Position numbers and translations under genes: made by a program. The notes under the pieces were generated by a model. That model saw only the letters and a list, made by a program, of their open reading frames with translations. It made no database searches and was not told the DNA's origin. Shown one piece after another: positions 1 through 8,620 of a stretch of DNA of 64,000 nucleotides. Numbering within the stretch: the stretch's first letter is position 1; every line of letters starts with the position of its first letter. The DNA is from JBLWXV01 sp048267245 (lineage in GTDB: Bacteria > Bdellovibrionota > Bacteriovoracia > Bacteriovoracales > Bacteriovoracaceae), in assembly GCA_048267245.1 (NCBI GenBank), contig JBLWXV010000001.1, positions 1,550,001 through 1,614,000 on the forward strand, read 5' to 3'.

Positions 1-1831
1 CAACGTGGGTAAAGTTCTCGTCATCTCTTTTGGCTTCGTTTTCTGGAGTTTGCGACTCGGCTCTAAAGTGACCACCACAGCTCTCCTTGCGCTCGAGGGC
101 GTCGCGGGCCATGAGTTCACCAAGTTCGAGGAAGTCGGCAACGCGGTTGGCTTTTTCGAGCTCAATATTGATGCCGTCTGCACTTCCAAGAACTTTTACA
201 TCTCTCCAGAAGTCGTGGCGAAGAGCTTTGATTTCTGAGATGGCCTTCTTGAGACCTTCTTCATCTCTCTCCATTCCCACGTACTCCCACATGATGCGTC
301 CGAGTTCTTTGTGGAAAGTATCAACTGAGCGTGTTCCGTTAATTGAAAGTAGACGATCAAAGCGGTCTTGGGCCGCTTTCATGGCCTTATCAAATTCTGG
401 GTGATCGCTCGTTACTTTATTCGTCATGAGACCTTCACTCGCGATGTAATTGCCTAGAGTGTAGGGGATAACGAAGTAGCCATCGGCGAGACCTTGCATG
501 AGAGCGGAAGCCCCTAGGCGGTTGGCGCCGTGATCGGAGAAATTTGCTTCACCAAGAGCAAAGAGTCCTGGGATTGAAGTCATGAGGTTGTAGTCAACCC
601 ATAGGCCACCCATAGTATAGTGAACCGCTGGATAAATTCTCATGGGAACCACGTAGGGGTTCTCGTCAGTGATACGCTCGTACATGTCAAAGAGGTTGCC
701 GTACTTTTCGCGAATCACATCTTCGCCGTCGCGCTTAATGGCATCTCTAAAGTCGAGGAATACCGCAACTCCAGTTGAGCCTACACCGCGACCATCATCG
801 ACCACGAGTTTGGCGTTGCGACTGGCAACGTCACGTGGAACAAGGTTTCCAAATGATGGGTACTTTCTCTCGAGGTAGTAGTCGCGCTCATCATCGGGGA
901 TCTCAGAGGCTTTTCTCTTGTCGCCCTTATTCTTTGGAACCCATACGCGGCCGTCGTTACGAAGAGACTCAGACATAAGCGTGAGCTTACTCTGTCCGTC
1001 GCCGTGAACTGGGATACAAGTGGGGTGAATTTGCGTGTAGCAAGGATTGCCAAAGTAAGCGCCTTTTTTATAGGCCTTCCAAGCAGCTGAGCCGTTAGAA
1101 GTCATGGCGTTTGTTGAGAGGAAGTAGACGTTGCCGTAACCACCAGTACAGAGAAGAACGGCGTCAGCCGCGAATTTCTCAAGCTCACCAGTGATCAAGT
1201 TTCTTGTGATAATCCCGCGCGCGCGCCCTTCGACGATTACGAGTTCAACCATCTCGCGGCGAGTGTACATCTTAACTTTGTTCTTATTCACTTCTTTCAT
1301 AAGCGATGAATAAGCACCTAAGAGAAGTTGCTGACCGGTTTGTCCGCGAGCGTAGAATGTACGAGAAACCTGCGCGCCACCAAATGAGCGGTTTGAAAGA
1401 GTGCCGCCGTATTCGCGAGCAAAAGGAACACCTTGAGCAGCACACTGATCAATGATGTTATTTGAAACTTGGGCCAGGCGATAAACGTTGGCTTCGCGAG
1501 CGCGGTAGTCGCCACCTTTAACTGTGTCGTAGAAGAGACGCCAAACTGAGTCGCCATCGTTTGGATAGTTCTTAGCGGCGTTCACGCCCCCTTGAGCAGC
1601 GATCGAGTGAGCGCGGCGAGGAGAGTCTTGAATACAAAAACACTGAACGTTGTAGCCAAGCTCACCAAGGGTGGCAGCGGCAGAGGCACCGGCAAGACCA
1701 GAGCCTACAACGATAACATTGAATTTTCTTTTGTTGGCAGGGTTAACAAGCTTCATTTTAAAGCGGTAGTTATCCCAAAGTGTGCGGACATCACCCTCGG
1801 GGACTTTTCCGTCGAGTACTTTGATTGTCAT
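1..1831 (-). CDS. sdhA: Succinate dehydrogenase flavoprotein subunit SdhA (3'-truncated by window)
   Basis: This is the FAD-binding catalytic subunit of succinate:quinone oxidoreductase (complex II), which oxidises succinate to fumarate at the inner face of the cytoplasmic membrane. The reading frame is open from the ATG at 1831 to base 1, about 610 codons, so roughly the last 25-30 codons lie outside the window. Visible signatures are the Rossmann GSGLAGASAA near residue 42, the SIAAQGGVNAAKNYPNDGD block that holds the FAD-linkage region, and HPTCIPVHGDGQSKL. The wording matches the SdhA that pairs with a one-gene cytochrome b (type B enzymes of Bacteroidetes and epsilonproteobacteria) rather than the E. 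coli type. The start is set by GAGGT, which overlaps the sdhC stop, so sdhC and sdhA are translationally linked. sdhB is expected next, beyond the left edge. Confidence 0.95.
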   Translation of the reverse strand, partial: MTIKVLDGKVPEGDVRTLWDNYRFKMKLVNPANKRKFNVIVVGSGLAGASAAATLGELGYNVQCFCIQDSPRRAHSIAAQGGVNAAKNYPNDGDSVWRLFYDTVKGGDYRAREANVYRLAQVSNNIIDQCAAQGVPFAREYGGTLSNRSFGGAQVSRTFYARGQTGQQLLLGAYSSLMKEVNKNKVKMYTRREMVELVIVEGRARGIITRNLITGELEKFAADAVLLCTGGYGNVYFLSTNAMTSNGSAAWKAYKKGAYFGNPCYTQIHPTCIPVHGDGQSKLTLMSESLRNDGRVWVPKNKGDKRKASEIPDDERDYYLERKYPSFGNLVPRDVASRNAKLVVDDGRGVGSTGVAVFLDFRDAIKRDGEDVIREKYGNLFDMYERITDENPYVVPMRIYPAVHYTMGGLWVDYNLMTSIPGLFALGEANFSDHGANRLGASALMQGLADGYFVIPYTLGNYIASEGLMTNKVTSDHPEFDKAMKAAQDRFDRLLSINGTRSVDTFHKELGRIMWEYVGMERDEEGLKKAISEIKALRHDFWRDVKVLGSADGINIELEKANRVADFLELGELMARDALERKESCGGHFRAESQTPENEAKRDDENFTHV

Positions 1832-1836
1832 ATGAA

Positions 1837-2511
1837 TTACCTCACATTAAGCAAATAACAGTAAATTGGAAGAGCGGCAAAACCACCAGCAACCACGATG
1901 GCAAACGCTTTAGAGGCGAGCTTGATCGTTGGCATATAGCGCGGGTGATTGAGACCAATTGATTGGAAGGCCGACCAAAAGCCGTGGCTCACGTGTAGAC
2001 CCAAGGCCACCATACAGAAGAGATACCAAGCAACGGCCACTGGGCTAGCAAAGTATTCAACCACGGTGCGGTGAAGATCGCGCATTTCCACACCACCATA
2101 AACACCCTCATAAACAGGTCCAAACTTAAAGTGAATTAAGTGGGTGATGAGGAAGATGAGAATGATGAGACCAGTAATAGGCATTGAGCGCGAGGCGAGT
2201 GTAGCGCCACGGCCTGACATTTTGAAAGCGTGATAGCGCTCAGGGCGGGCCATCTTATTTTCAATTGTAAGCTTGATCGCGAGACCAATGTGGGTCAGGA
2301 AGATCGCAGCGAGGATGGCTTCGGCCACGTAGATGAGCGGGTTGCTAATCAATGTGTGGGCGTAGCGGTTAAAGGCCTCGGGGCCAACGTAGATAAGACA
2401 GTTACCGATTAAGTGAGAGACCAAAAAGCCACAAAGTAGTAGTCCGGTCACTCCCATGATCTGCTTCTTGCCAATCGAAGAGCCAAGATAGGTACACAGT
2501 CGAGAGGTCAT
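1837..2511 (-). CDS. sdhC: Succinate dehydrogenase cytochrome b subunit SdhC (type B, single membrane subunit)
   Basis: A 224-residue membrane anchor for complex II that would carry haem b and the quinone site. Five hydrophobic segments are visible, with histidines placed for haem ligation in helices containing SHLIGN, HIGLAI, THLIHFKFGP and GLHVSHGFWSA. The length and the single-subunit form fit the Bacillus/Bacteroidetes/Wolinella type B cytochrome rather than a separate SdhC plus SdhD. AAGGAG lies upstream of the ATG at 2511. The gene leads the sdhC-sdhA operon, with only 5 bases between its stop and the sdhA ATG. Family call is firm; the exact haem ligands are inferred. Confidence 0.92.
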   Translation of the reverse strand: MTSRLCTYLGSSIGKKQIMGVTGLLLCGFLVSHLIGNCLIYVGPEAFNRYAHTLISNPLIYVAEAILAAIFLTHIGLAIKLTIENKMARPERYHAFKMSGRGATLASRSMPITGLIILIFLITHLIHFKFGPVYEGVYGGVEMRDLHRTVVEYFASPVAVAWYLFCMVALGLHVSHGFWSAFQSIGLNHPRYMPTIKLASKAFAIVVAGGFAALPIYCYLLNVR

Positions 2512-2576
2512 AAAAGGGAGACTCCTTTCTAAAGGTAATTATTCAAATGATATTCTTTGAAGATTGGAATGAAGTT

Positions 2577-2605
2577 ATCTTAGCCGAAGAAAGTCGGATG
2601 GTTAA
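2577..2605 (-). promoter_or_regulatory. Candidate sigma-70 promoter of sdhCA
   Basis: On the minus strand, TTAACC (2605-2600), a 17-base spacer and TAAGAT (2582-2577), each 4/6 to consensus. The predicted start near 2570 leaves a leader of about 59 bases before sdhC. Together with the candidate at 2708-2735 this accounts for the 311-base gene-free stretch 2512-2822; nothing else recognisable was seen there. Confidence 0.4.
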
Positions 2606-2707
2606 GCGATGAATTGCCAATCTTTAGCCTAAAGTACAATTTGTCGAGGTTTGAGGTGTCAAACTTACTGATGCTTAGTGTTGATTTCCTATAGACTCAC
2701 TCGGCCA

Positions 2708-2735
2708 CTGACCTAGAGTCTGAGCAATTTATAAC
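2708..2735 (+). promoter_or_regulatory. Candidate sigma-70 promoter of the 2823 deacetylase gene
   Basis: CTGACC (2708-2713), 16-base spacer, TATAAC (2730-2735, 5/6 to consensus). The predicted transcript would start near 2742, about 80 bases before the gene. Pattern match only. Confidence 0.4.
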
Positions 2736-2822
2736 TTTTGCACGAGTAGGGTCTGGGAAGACGAAGGAGGGTGGCAGTGTTAAATAAATTATAGAGAAAT
2801 ATAAAACTACTTGGGAGAATAC

Positions 2823-3641
2823 ATGAAACACTTGGCCGCCTTTAGTTTACTCTTCAGTCTCTTTGTCACCTGTACTTGGGCCTGCGAGTACTATATGCGC
2901 GAACTCCAAAGTTCTGGCGCCAAGATTTTCTCCCGCGCTAAGACCTTTCCCTTTGATCGCAGTGGCAAGATTTCTGGGGTTGAGCGTAATAAGATTTATA
3001 TCACCATTGACGATGGCCCCTACTCGCGAACAACGCCGCAAGTGCTCGACGTGCTCTACCGCTATGGCGTTCGCGCCACTTTCTTTGTGGTGGGAAAGCA
3101 GGCCGAGGCTTATCCGCAAATCCTGCGTCGAATCTATAATGAAGGGCACTCCATTGGTTCTCACACCTATGAGCACGCCCTGGACTACTCAAATGCCAAT
3201 GCGTTTTTAAATTCTCTTCTCAGGACACATCGCCAGATTGTGCCCTATCAAAATCACTCTGAAGCACTCATGTTTCGCGCCCCAGGTGGCGTTTGGAACG
3301 ACTGGCGCGCAACCATCGCCAATGATCACCGCACAATCTCAGAATATGTCGGGGCAATCTACTGGAATGTGGGTGGGGGAAGTGATGATCGCGATGACGA
3401 CGCCGATTGGAAGTGCTGGACAAAGAGTTCAGTGACTCCCGAGCAATGTGCAAGTGGGTATCTCTCAAGAATTCGAAGAAATTATCAGCGCGGAACTGCC
3501 TCTATTTTGCTCATGCACGATATAAATCCAAAGTCGGCGCGCATGCTTGAGATTATTTTACAGAGTCTCACCAATGATCGCGATGTGAATTGGGAGTTTG
3601 AGTCTCTCTCTGATATTCCAGCAGTTCGACGTTTGATGTAG
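2823..3641 (+). CDS. Secreted NodB-type polysaccharide deacetylase
   Basis: A 272-residue enzyme of carbohydrate esterase family 4, expected to remove N- or O-acetyl groups from a cell-wall or envelope polysaccharide in the periplasm. The first 20 residues form a signal peptide ending TWA before Cys21. The NodB motifs are all present: TIDDGP (Asp63/Asp64), SHTYEH (metal His114 and His118), RAPGG, and ILLMHD near the C-terminus. A TTG at 2811 extends the frame, but GGGAGA at 2813-2818 is a good ribosome site for the ATG at 2823. The substrate cannot be told: peptidoglycan, chitin-like or xylan-like glycans are all possible. It stands alone, with its own candidate promoter. Confidence 0.88.
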   Translation: MKHLAAFSLLFSLFVTCTWACEYYMRELQSSGAKIFSRAKTFPFDRSGKISGVERNKIYITIDDGPYSRTTPQVLDVLYRYGVRATFFVVGKQAEAYPQILRRIYNEGHSIGSHTYEHALDYSNANAFLNSLLRTHRQIVPYQNHSEALMFRAPGGVWNDWRATIANDHRTISEYVGAIYWNVGGGSDDRDDDADWKCWTKSSVTPEQCASGYLSRIRRNYQRGTASILLMHDINPKSARMLEIILQSLTNDRDVNWEFESLSDIPAVRRLM

Positions 3642-3668
3642 GCCCAATGCCTGGGGTAGAATATTGCA

Positions 3669-4199
3669 ATGAAAGTAATTCTACGCGAACTTCGGCCCAG
3701 TGATGAAAATTCTTTTATGAACGCTCTTAAGGATTGGGAGGGGGAAGATCTCTCTTGGTTTACCTTCGATTGGAGGGAAGGGATAGATTTTCATGATCAC
3801 TTGGAGCGCTTAGAGCTCAATAAGAAGGGAGTCGATCTGCCTGCTGGATTTGTTGCAAACACTATGTTCTATGGGTTTCTAGGCGATAAAATTATAGGGC
3901 GAGTGCATGTTCGCCATGAGCTCAACGACTATCTTCTAGAGCGCGGTGGTCACATCGGATACGCCCTGGCGCCACGCTTTCGAAATCAAGGCCTCTCCTT
4001 TGAAATGGTCTCGGGGGTACTAGGCTACATTAAAGACACTCTTGAGTTAGAGAAAATTCTCATCACTTGTTCGCAAGAGAACTTCGCCTCAATTCGAATT
4101 ATCCAAAGGCTTGGTGGAGTTTTAGAAAATACTTTTCACGATAAAAAGTCTGGGGAGAGAGTGTGTCGTTTTTGGCTCGATCTCTACCAATCTGCATAG
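3669..4199 (+). CDS. GNAT-family N-acetyltransferase
   Basis: A 176-residue acetyl-CoA-dependent acetyltransferase of the RimJ/RimL-like GNAT group. The fold is visible as ILRELRPSDEN at the N-terminus, the central HIGYALAPRFRNQGLSFEMV (strand beta4 and the acyl-CoA pyrophosphate loop, with R-N-Q-G-L in place of the usual Q/RxxGxG/A), and SQENFASIRIIQRLGG, typical of the N-x-x-S-x-x-x-x-E/Q-x-x-G segment near the end. The acceptor is unknown. The last 16 bases overlap the convergent PilZ gene, so the two transcripts must pass each other. Confidence 0.85.
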   Translation: MKVILRELRPSDENSFMNALKDWEGEDLSWFTFDWREGIDFHDHLERLELNKKGVDLPAGFVANTMFYGFLGDKIIGRVHVRHELNDYLLERGGHIGYALAPRFRNQGLSFEMVSGVLGYIKDTLELEKILITCSQENFASIRIIQRLGGVLENTFHDKKSGERVCRFWLDLYQSA

Positions 4200-4870
4200 G
4201 GCAATGTTTGAAGCAGTTCAAACGCAACTGGATGTTCAAACTCTAGTCCCATTTTAAAGCCCCGGCCGCTGTGGGGGCGTATGTCTTCCATGCGAATGAG
4301 GTACTTCCATGAAGAGCGTAGAGGGGCGCTAAATGTAAGAGCTCCAAGTTGATCGACTACGATTAAGTCACCTGGGAAGAAGACATTCGATTCCTGTTCA
4401 GACACTGTGACGCTGTAGCCGCCAGGACCCACATCAAAGAGCGGCAACTTAAATGTATCCTGAGAAATTATTCCTCGATCGACTTTGCGAATGGTCGCGC
4501 GGTGAGCACTCTTAGCGCCATAAATGAGTCGAGGAGATTTTCTATTTTCAGAGAGAACGACTTCTATGGGAAGTTTAATGATCAAGGCCTCGCCTTCAAA
4601 AGTTCCTCTAGACTTAAAGAGGAGTGAGCGATGAGCGCAGCGAATAAAGAAGGGGAGGCGCTCATCAAAACTCTTTGGGTAGCTTAGACCTTCAGCTATG
4701 AGTACTACCTCCCCAGAGCTCTCATCGAGATCGACGATTCTCACATTGCAGAGAACTCTCTTGCCATTTTTCGGTGTCTGCCACACCAGCCCTGCATGTT
4801 GATCGCGCCTGGCGATAGAGAGACTCGCTAAAATATGAGATCTCTCACTTATCCGCTCCCAATCACTCAT
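4184..4870 (-). CDS. PilZ-domain protein, putative c-di-GMP receptor
   Basis: A 228-residue cytosolic protein with a YcgR-like plan: an N-terminal beta-rich domain (about 1-105) followed by a PilZ domain. The c-di-GMP arginine pair is present as RKSPR (110-114). The second PilZ motif, normally (D/N)xSxxG, is DVGPGG (146-151), so the serine is a glycine and affinity may differ. The ATG at 4870 overlaps the stop of the upstream YceI-like gene as ATGA, so I prefer it to the GTG at 4879. It may couple c-di-GMP to motility or envelope change; the partner is unknown. Confidence 0.7.
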   Translation of the reverse strand: MSDWERISERSHILASLSIARRDQHAGLVWQTPKNGKRVLCNVRIVDLDESSGEVVLIAEGLSYPKSFDERLPFFIRCAHRSLLFKSRGTFEGEALIIKLPIEVVLSENRKSPRLIYGAKSAHRATIRKVDRGIISQDTFKLPLFDVGPGGYSVTVSEQESNVFFPGDLIVVDQLGALTFSAPLRSSWKYLIRMEDIRPHSGRGFKMGLEFEHPVAFELLQTLPYADW

Positions 4871-5445
4871 AGGGTACACCCCTTCGTTTGTGCTGTGATC
4901 TCAAGGCGCACATCACTCCACGTCTTACCTTCGTGGAGAGCAAAGCACTGCTTTGTGAGCGCCGCAAGAGCATCAGACATTTGAAAGTCTAGGATATCAA
5001 TATAGCCGAGGGCCTCAACTTTATTTTTATTAACTTTTAACTGTAGTCTGGTGTGAGAGAGTTTTTGGTTCATTAGAATGTCGGCATGAACTTCTTTGTC
5101 ACTGGCTTTGCCTAGGCGGGCCTTAATGAGCATATCTTTAAAAAAGTATTCCTTTATATGCTGATCGCGCTGAGCAATTCCTGTGGTGAGTGAGCTCGTT
5201 TTTATCTCAACTTCGAGGTCTTCAAGAAGAGTGTGAAGATCTTGGGCCTTGACCAATTCGAGATCACTTCCCTTCTTCCTCAACTTGAGGTCCTTAAATT
5301 GTCCGCTCACTTCTTGGCGAAAGGGGGTTTTAAAGGCACTCCATTTGAGCTCAATATCCTGGGTCTTTAATGAGACACACTCACCCCAGGCACTCCAGTT
5401 GAGCATACAGACGATGAGGGGCAGTGCGATTTTGAAATTCATCAT
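4867..5445 (-). CDS. Secreted YceI-like protein
   Basis: About 192 residues starting at one of two adjacent ATGs (5445 or 5442). A signal peptide (MNFKIALPLIVCMLNWSAWG) is followed by LKWSAFKTPFRQEVSGQF, the usual opening of the YceI lipocalin-like barrel, whose family members bind polyisoprenoid-type lipids in the periplasm. Binding here is inference. The open frame extends upstream to 5628, but that part overlaps a rightward gene and lacks a signal-like sequence, so I left it out. No clear Shine-Dalgarno precedes 5445. Translation is coupled to the downstream PilZ gene by ATGA. Confidence 0.6.
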   Translation of the reverse strand: MMNFKIALPLIVCMLNWSAWGECVSLKTQDIELKWSAFKTPFRQEVSGQFKDLKLRKKGSDLELVKAQDLHTLLEDLEVEIKTSSLTTGIAQRDQHIKEYFFKDMLIKARLGKASDKEVHADILMNQKLSHTRLQLKVNKNKVEALGYIDILDFQMSDALAALTKQCFALHEGKTWSDVRLEITAQTKGCTL

Positions 5446-5499
5446 AAGAAGAGTATAAGGGAGGCGAACCTGGCCCGCAAAAGTTGTTTTGGAGTTGGA

Positions 5500-5742
5500 T
5501 TGAGCAGCGCAAAAGAATTTCCTCAAGAATATTTCTTGGCCTTTGCCCCTGGTGATTACCGAGAAGGAAGAATCACGGTGCATCAAGGTGGTGAGAAAAC
5601 CTACTGGGTGGAGATTGATATTGTCCAAAAGGAATCTCGCAAGATTGTTGCGGCGCTAGACCGTATGTATGGTCTCTTTGATCCCGATGAAGCGGTTGAT
5701 TTAGCGGTTCAGAAGCTCTCGAGTTTTACGAGACAACCCTAG
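5500..5742 (+). CDS. Hypothetical 80-residue cytosolic protein
   Basis: No family recognised. The start is a TTG at 5500 preceded by GGAG with about 6-8 bases spacing; the only internal ATG is far downstream. The sequence is mixed alpha/beta and carries a charged centre (YWVEIDIVQKESRKIVAALD) and no signal peptide or membrane segment. It is divergent from the YceI-like gene, with about 55 bases between their starts. Length, codon use and ribosome site are credible but the call rests on the open frame alone. Confidence 0.5.
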   Translation: MSSAKEFPQEYFLAFAPGDYREGRITVHQGGEKTYWVEIDIVQKESRKIVAALDRMYGLFDPDEAVDLAVQKLSSFTRQP

Positions 5743-5838
5743 TGTCAGAATCACGTCGCGTTAAAAAGCTTGATCGTCAAAAAAACAACATGCCCATCTG
5801 TTAAACGGACACAAAATCCACTTTACTGCGTTTCATTT

Positions 5839-5866
5839 TTGGCATGACCGTTGCAACTATTAATAG
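5839..5866 (+). promoter_or_regulatory. Possible promoter in the 5743-5962 gap
   Basis: TTGGCA (5839-5844), 16-base spacer, TAATAG (5861-5866). No open reading frame follows before the terminator at 5925-5960, so if real it would make a transcript of roughly 85-90 bases (see findings). The -10 match is poor. Confidence 0.25.
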
Positions 5867-5924
5867 TGTGTGTGTGTAGGAGTTTTTGAAGAAAGGATTT
5901 TTTCTGAGCTCCGTCAAATGTCTC

Positions 5925-5960
5925 TCAAAAAAAGCCCAATCGTAAGATTGGGCTTTTTTG
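5925..5960. terminator. Bidirectional Rho-independent terminator
   Basis: Stem GCCCAATC (5934-5941) and GATTGGGC (5946-5953) around GTAA, with an A-run before and a T-run after, so it can work on both strands. It closes the leftward side of nothing else but separates the 5500 gene from the leftward ureohydrolase gene, whose stop is at 5963. Confidence 0.9.
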
Positions 5961-5962
5961 TT

Positions 5963-6895
5963 TTAGCGCTCTAAAAATGTCAGGGCCAACTTCGCAAGCA
6001 TTCTCGCTCCATAGTTGGAGAGATCATCATAGATGGGATTGTATTCGTAGATACCAAAAATTTGGGCGTCGCGAGATAATTCACTCACAATTCTAAAGAC
6101 CTCACTTGTTCTCAGTCCCCTAGGATTGACGGCGCTGACTGCACCTAGCTCGCTTCCATCAATAGCATCAGCGTCGAGACTTATAATGAGGTGATTATCC
6201 GCAGCAAGGGTTCTTATATATTCGGCCTGGGATTCAATCTGTTCTGTTTGTTCGAGGGTGATCAGGGTTGTCTTGTGGGGGGAGTTGAGCGCCTCACAAG
6301 TTGCTTTTGAATTTGAAGAGTAGTGGATACCCCACTGGATCATGTGGATTGGCCTTTTTGTCTTGGCCGCAAATTGTCTGAAGGGTGTTCCACTATGAGC
6401 TTCTCTATCGATTCGCGTATCTAGATGGGCATCGAGATTGAGAATGGCAATTGCTCGCTTGTCTTTCATCTTATTTAAGTGGGCATCAAAGCCCACTAGT
6501 AGTGGATAGATATGATCATGACCCCCACCTAGGTGGATAAAGCTCGACATCGCATTCTTATCAGCAAAGATCTCTTGCCACTTGAGGGCGTGTTCATTTT
6601 GGAGCTCCTCAAAGCTCAATTGTTCGCGCTCAAAATGAGTGGGCATTAAATGGGTCTTAATACCTGCGAAGTCTCGCTTGGAATTATTTTGGTAGGACTT
6701 TAAGGCATTCAAGATCGCCTGGGGGGCAAAGCGCGCTCCTCTTCTTCCACCATTGCGTGCAACTCCCCAGTCGTCAGGGCCCGTAATAATATGAGCACTA
6801 GAACTTTCTCTTTCAAAGAGAGTCTTTAGGGTGGAGTCACCGCGGTTTTTTAGTTGATCTTTAATCTCTGGACTCAGGGGTTTTAGCTTCTTCAT
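5963..6895 (-). CDS. Ureohydrolase-family (arginase/agmatinase/formimidoylglutamase) enzyme
   Basis: A 310-residue binuclear-manganese hydrolase that splits urea or formamide from a guanidino or formimino substrate. The metal-site motifs are in order: GGGHDH (123-128), DAHLD (155-159), and SLDADAID (Asp241 and Asp243). The usual SxDxDxxDPxxAPG block reads SLDADAIDGSELGAVSAVNP, so the DP and APG are changed. That leans towards formimidoylglutamase or an atypical member rather than classic arginase. I chose the ATG at 6895, because the longer frame to 7006 runs into the divergent gene. The ribosome site is weak. No hut or arg genes are nearby, so the substrate is open. Confidence 0.8.
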   Translation of the reverse strand: MKKLKPLSPEIKDQLKNRGDSTLKTLFERESSSAHIITGPDDWGVARNGGRRGARFAPQAILNALKSYQNNSKRDFAGIKTHLMPTHFEREQLSFEELQNEHALKWQEIFADKNAMSSFIHLGGGHDHIYPLLVGFDAHLNKMKDKRAIAILNLDAHLDTRIDREAHSGTPFRQFAAKTKRPIHMIQWGIHYSSNSKATCEALNSPHKTTLITLEQTEQIESQAEYIRTLAADNHLIISLDADAIDGSELGAVSAVNPRGLRTSEVFRIVSELSRDAQIFGIYEYNPIYDDLSNYGARMLAKLALTFLER

Positions 6896-6967
6896 ATTAG
6901 GCCCACATAAATTTGGAGACGAGTTTACTTGTCCCAATTCTATCACGCGTATAACATGGACAGATAT

Positions 6968-8620
6968 ATGAATAAAGTCTGGTTTATTTTTAGAGGCGAT
7001 CATCACTTGGGTCCGTTCTCAGTGCGAGAAATCCTGCGCATGTATGAGGAGGGAAAGATCACCGGCCAAACCCTATTGTGGGCCGAGGGAGATTCGGGGT
7101 GGAAAGCTTTGCATCTTCAGGATCGCTTGGTTGAGGTTCGCCCCGAGCCCGTGGCCCCCAAGGTCGCCCCAAAGCCGCGGCCAAAACCTAAGCCCGTTGC
7201 CCCAGCTACTCCAGTCGCTGAGCTCAAGGTTGGGCCCTCAAAGCCGGCCAAGAGCAATCTTGCCAAGACGAATAAAGATTTGGAGGAACTTCCTCCCGAT
7301 CTTCCCCCGCTTCCAGAGACGCCGCCAATTCCAATTGAGGTAGAGAGCGAGGCCGCCACCGAAATTGAGTTGCCAATTTTTCATCCTGCAGATCTCAATG
7401 AAGTGCAAGAAGAGGAAGAAGAGATAGATCTCGCGGTGGAGGAGACTGAGCTTGAAATCCATCCGCCCTTTGTAGATCTTCTTGGAGACAATGAAGTTGA
7501 GGAAGTCGCGAGTGCTCCTAGTGAAGAAGAAATTGATGATTTCTATGAAGATAGAGGGGCCAATAAGAAGGGTGCATTGCGCTGGCGCTGGCCGCTTCGA
7601 GCGCTTTCACTTCTCATGATTGTGGGGCTTACTTACCAAGTTTTTTTCACCAACGTTGGCCCATTTAAATTCGGTGGGCTCTCTCTTCGCAGGCTGCCAG
7701 GTCTCTCTCGAGATATTGAGCAGCAGCTCCACCGCTTTGCCCGTGAAAATAGAGGGGAGTTTAAAGTGACTCTCGCGCTAGGACATAAAGGGCAAGTGAT
7801 TTGGCTCTCAAGCGGACTGCTCGGCCAAGGCATGATGCGACTTCGCCTCACCTCTAAAGAAGGTGAGCTGCTCGGTCAGGACATCATAGAAGCTGAGGCA
7901 AGTGCGCCCTATTATGGTGGGGCGGCGCTCTTTGATAGTTTTAAATTCATTCGAGGTCAGGGATTAATTCCCGGGCGCTACGAGGCTTATCTCACTTATC
8001 GCCCCAATGGGTTTTGGGATGGTGTCACTCAGCGCTGGGAGACCCTCATCGGAAAAGCTCGACCGTTAAATCAAGTATTAAAATTTACATATCTCTACTA
8101 CCTCGGTGCCAATGATCAATTTGATCAAGCTCTTGCCGACTATAAGGGGAAATTGGTTGCCAAAGAAGTTAAGGCCCAAGAAGAAGCACTTGCACCACTT
8201 AAGCTGCGTTTGGAATTTCAATCGACACTCAAAGAGCTCGCAGACAAATTAATGAAGCTCTACGAAGACGAATTGGCAAAGATGAAGCGCGGTCAGGATA
8301 TTTCGGCCTTTACCACTCGCTACGCCAAAGATATCGAACCTCTCTATCGTCCTCTGACACTTGAATCTAAGGCAAAAATGGATGATGGGGCGCTAAGCAT
8401 TGAGCAGCAAAAGATCTGGGAAGAGTTACATCAAGATTATCGCTCACTGGGGGACCTGGTGAGTGATATGCAAAGCATGACCTCAAAACGAAAGTCGCTC
8501 AACCAAGCCTCAAAAGATCGCCTGCTTCGCATTTTTCAAGCGCGCTCCTCAGAGATTGCGGCCAAAGCTGAGGCGAAAGTGGCAGAGATCATGGAGCTCA
8601 TTGGGCCAGCGGCCAATTAA
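6968..8620 (+). CDS. GYF_2-domain membrane protein
   Basis: About 550 residues, no known enzymatic motif. Residues about 3-55 are a GYF_2 (DUF4339) domain (WFIFRGDHHLGPFS, then W-A-E-G-D-S-G-W), a fold used to bind proline-rich peptides. A Pro/Lys-rich linker with repeated KPxPKP (about 55-95) and a strongly acidic stretch (about 135-195) follow. One membrane segment (about 209-227) then leads to a large C-terminal, probably periplasmic region with helical, coiled-coil-like sequence. The start is uncertain: ATGs at 6956 and 6968 lack a Shine-Dalgarno, while a TTG at 6929 has GGAG 11 bases upstream. TATAAC at 6950-6955 would allow a nearly leaderless message from 6968. The stop at 8620 abuts the convergent hydrolase gene (4-base overlap). 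Confidence 0.75.
   Translation: MNKVWFIFRGDHHLGPFSVREILRMYEEGKITGQTLLWAEGDSGWKALHLQDRLVEVRPEPVAPKVAPKPRPKPKPVAPATPVAELKVGPSKPAKSNLAKTNKDLEELPPDLPPLPETPPIPIEVESEAATEIELPIFHPADLNEVQEEEEEIDLAVEETELEIHPPFVDLLGDNEVEEVASAPSEEEIDDFYEDRGANKKGALRWRWPLRALSLLMIVGLTYQVFFTNVGPFKFGGLSLRRLPGLSRDIEQQLHRFARENRGEFKVTLALGHKGQVIWLSSGLLGQGMMRLRLTSKEGELLGQDIIEAEASAPYYGGAALFDSFKFIRGQGLIPGRYEAYLTYRPNGFWDGVTQRWETLIGKARPLNQVLKFTYLYYLGANDQFDQALADYKGKLVAKEVKAQEEALAPLKLRLEFQSTLKELADKLMKLYEDELAKMKRGQDISAFTTRYAKDIEPLYRPLTLESKAKMDDGALSIEQQKIWEELHQDYRSLGDLVSDMQSMTSKRKSLNQASKDRLLRIFQARSSEIAAKAEAKVAEIMELIGPAAN

Noticed and set aside
1592..1858. Rightward ORF across the sdhC-sdhA junction
   Set aside because: Shadow of sdhA on the other strand, which is fully explained by a strongly conserved flavoprotein.
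5446..5628. N-terminal extension of the YceI-like gene
   Set aside because: It overlaps the rightward 5500 gene and lacks the signal peptide that the internal Met supplies.
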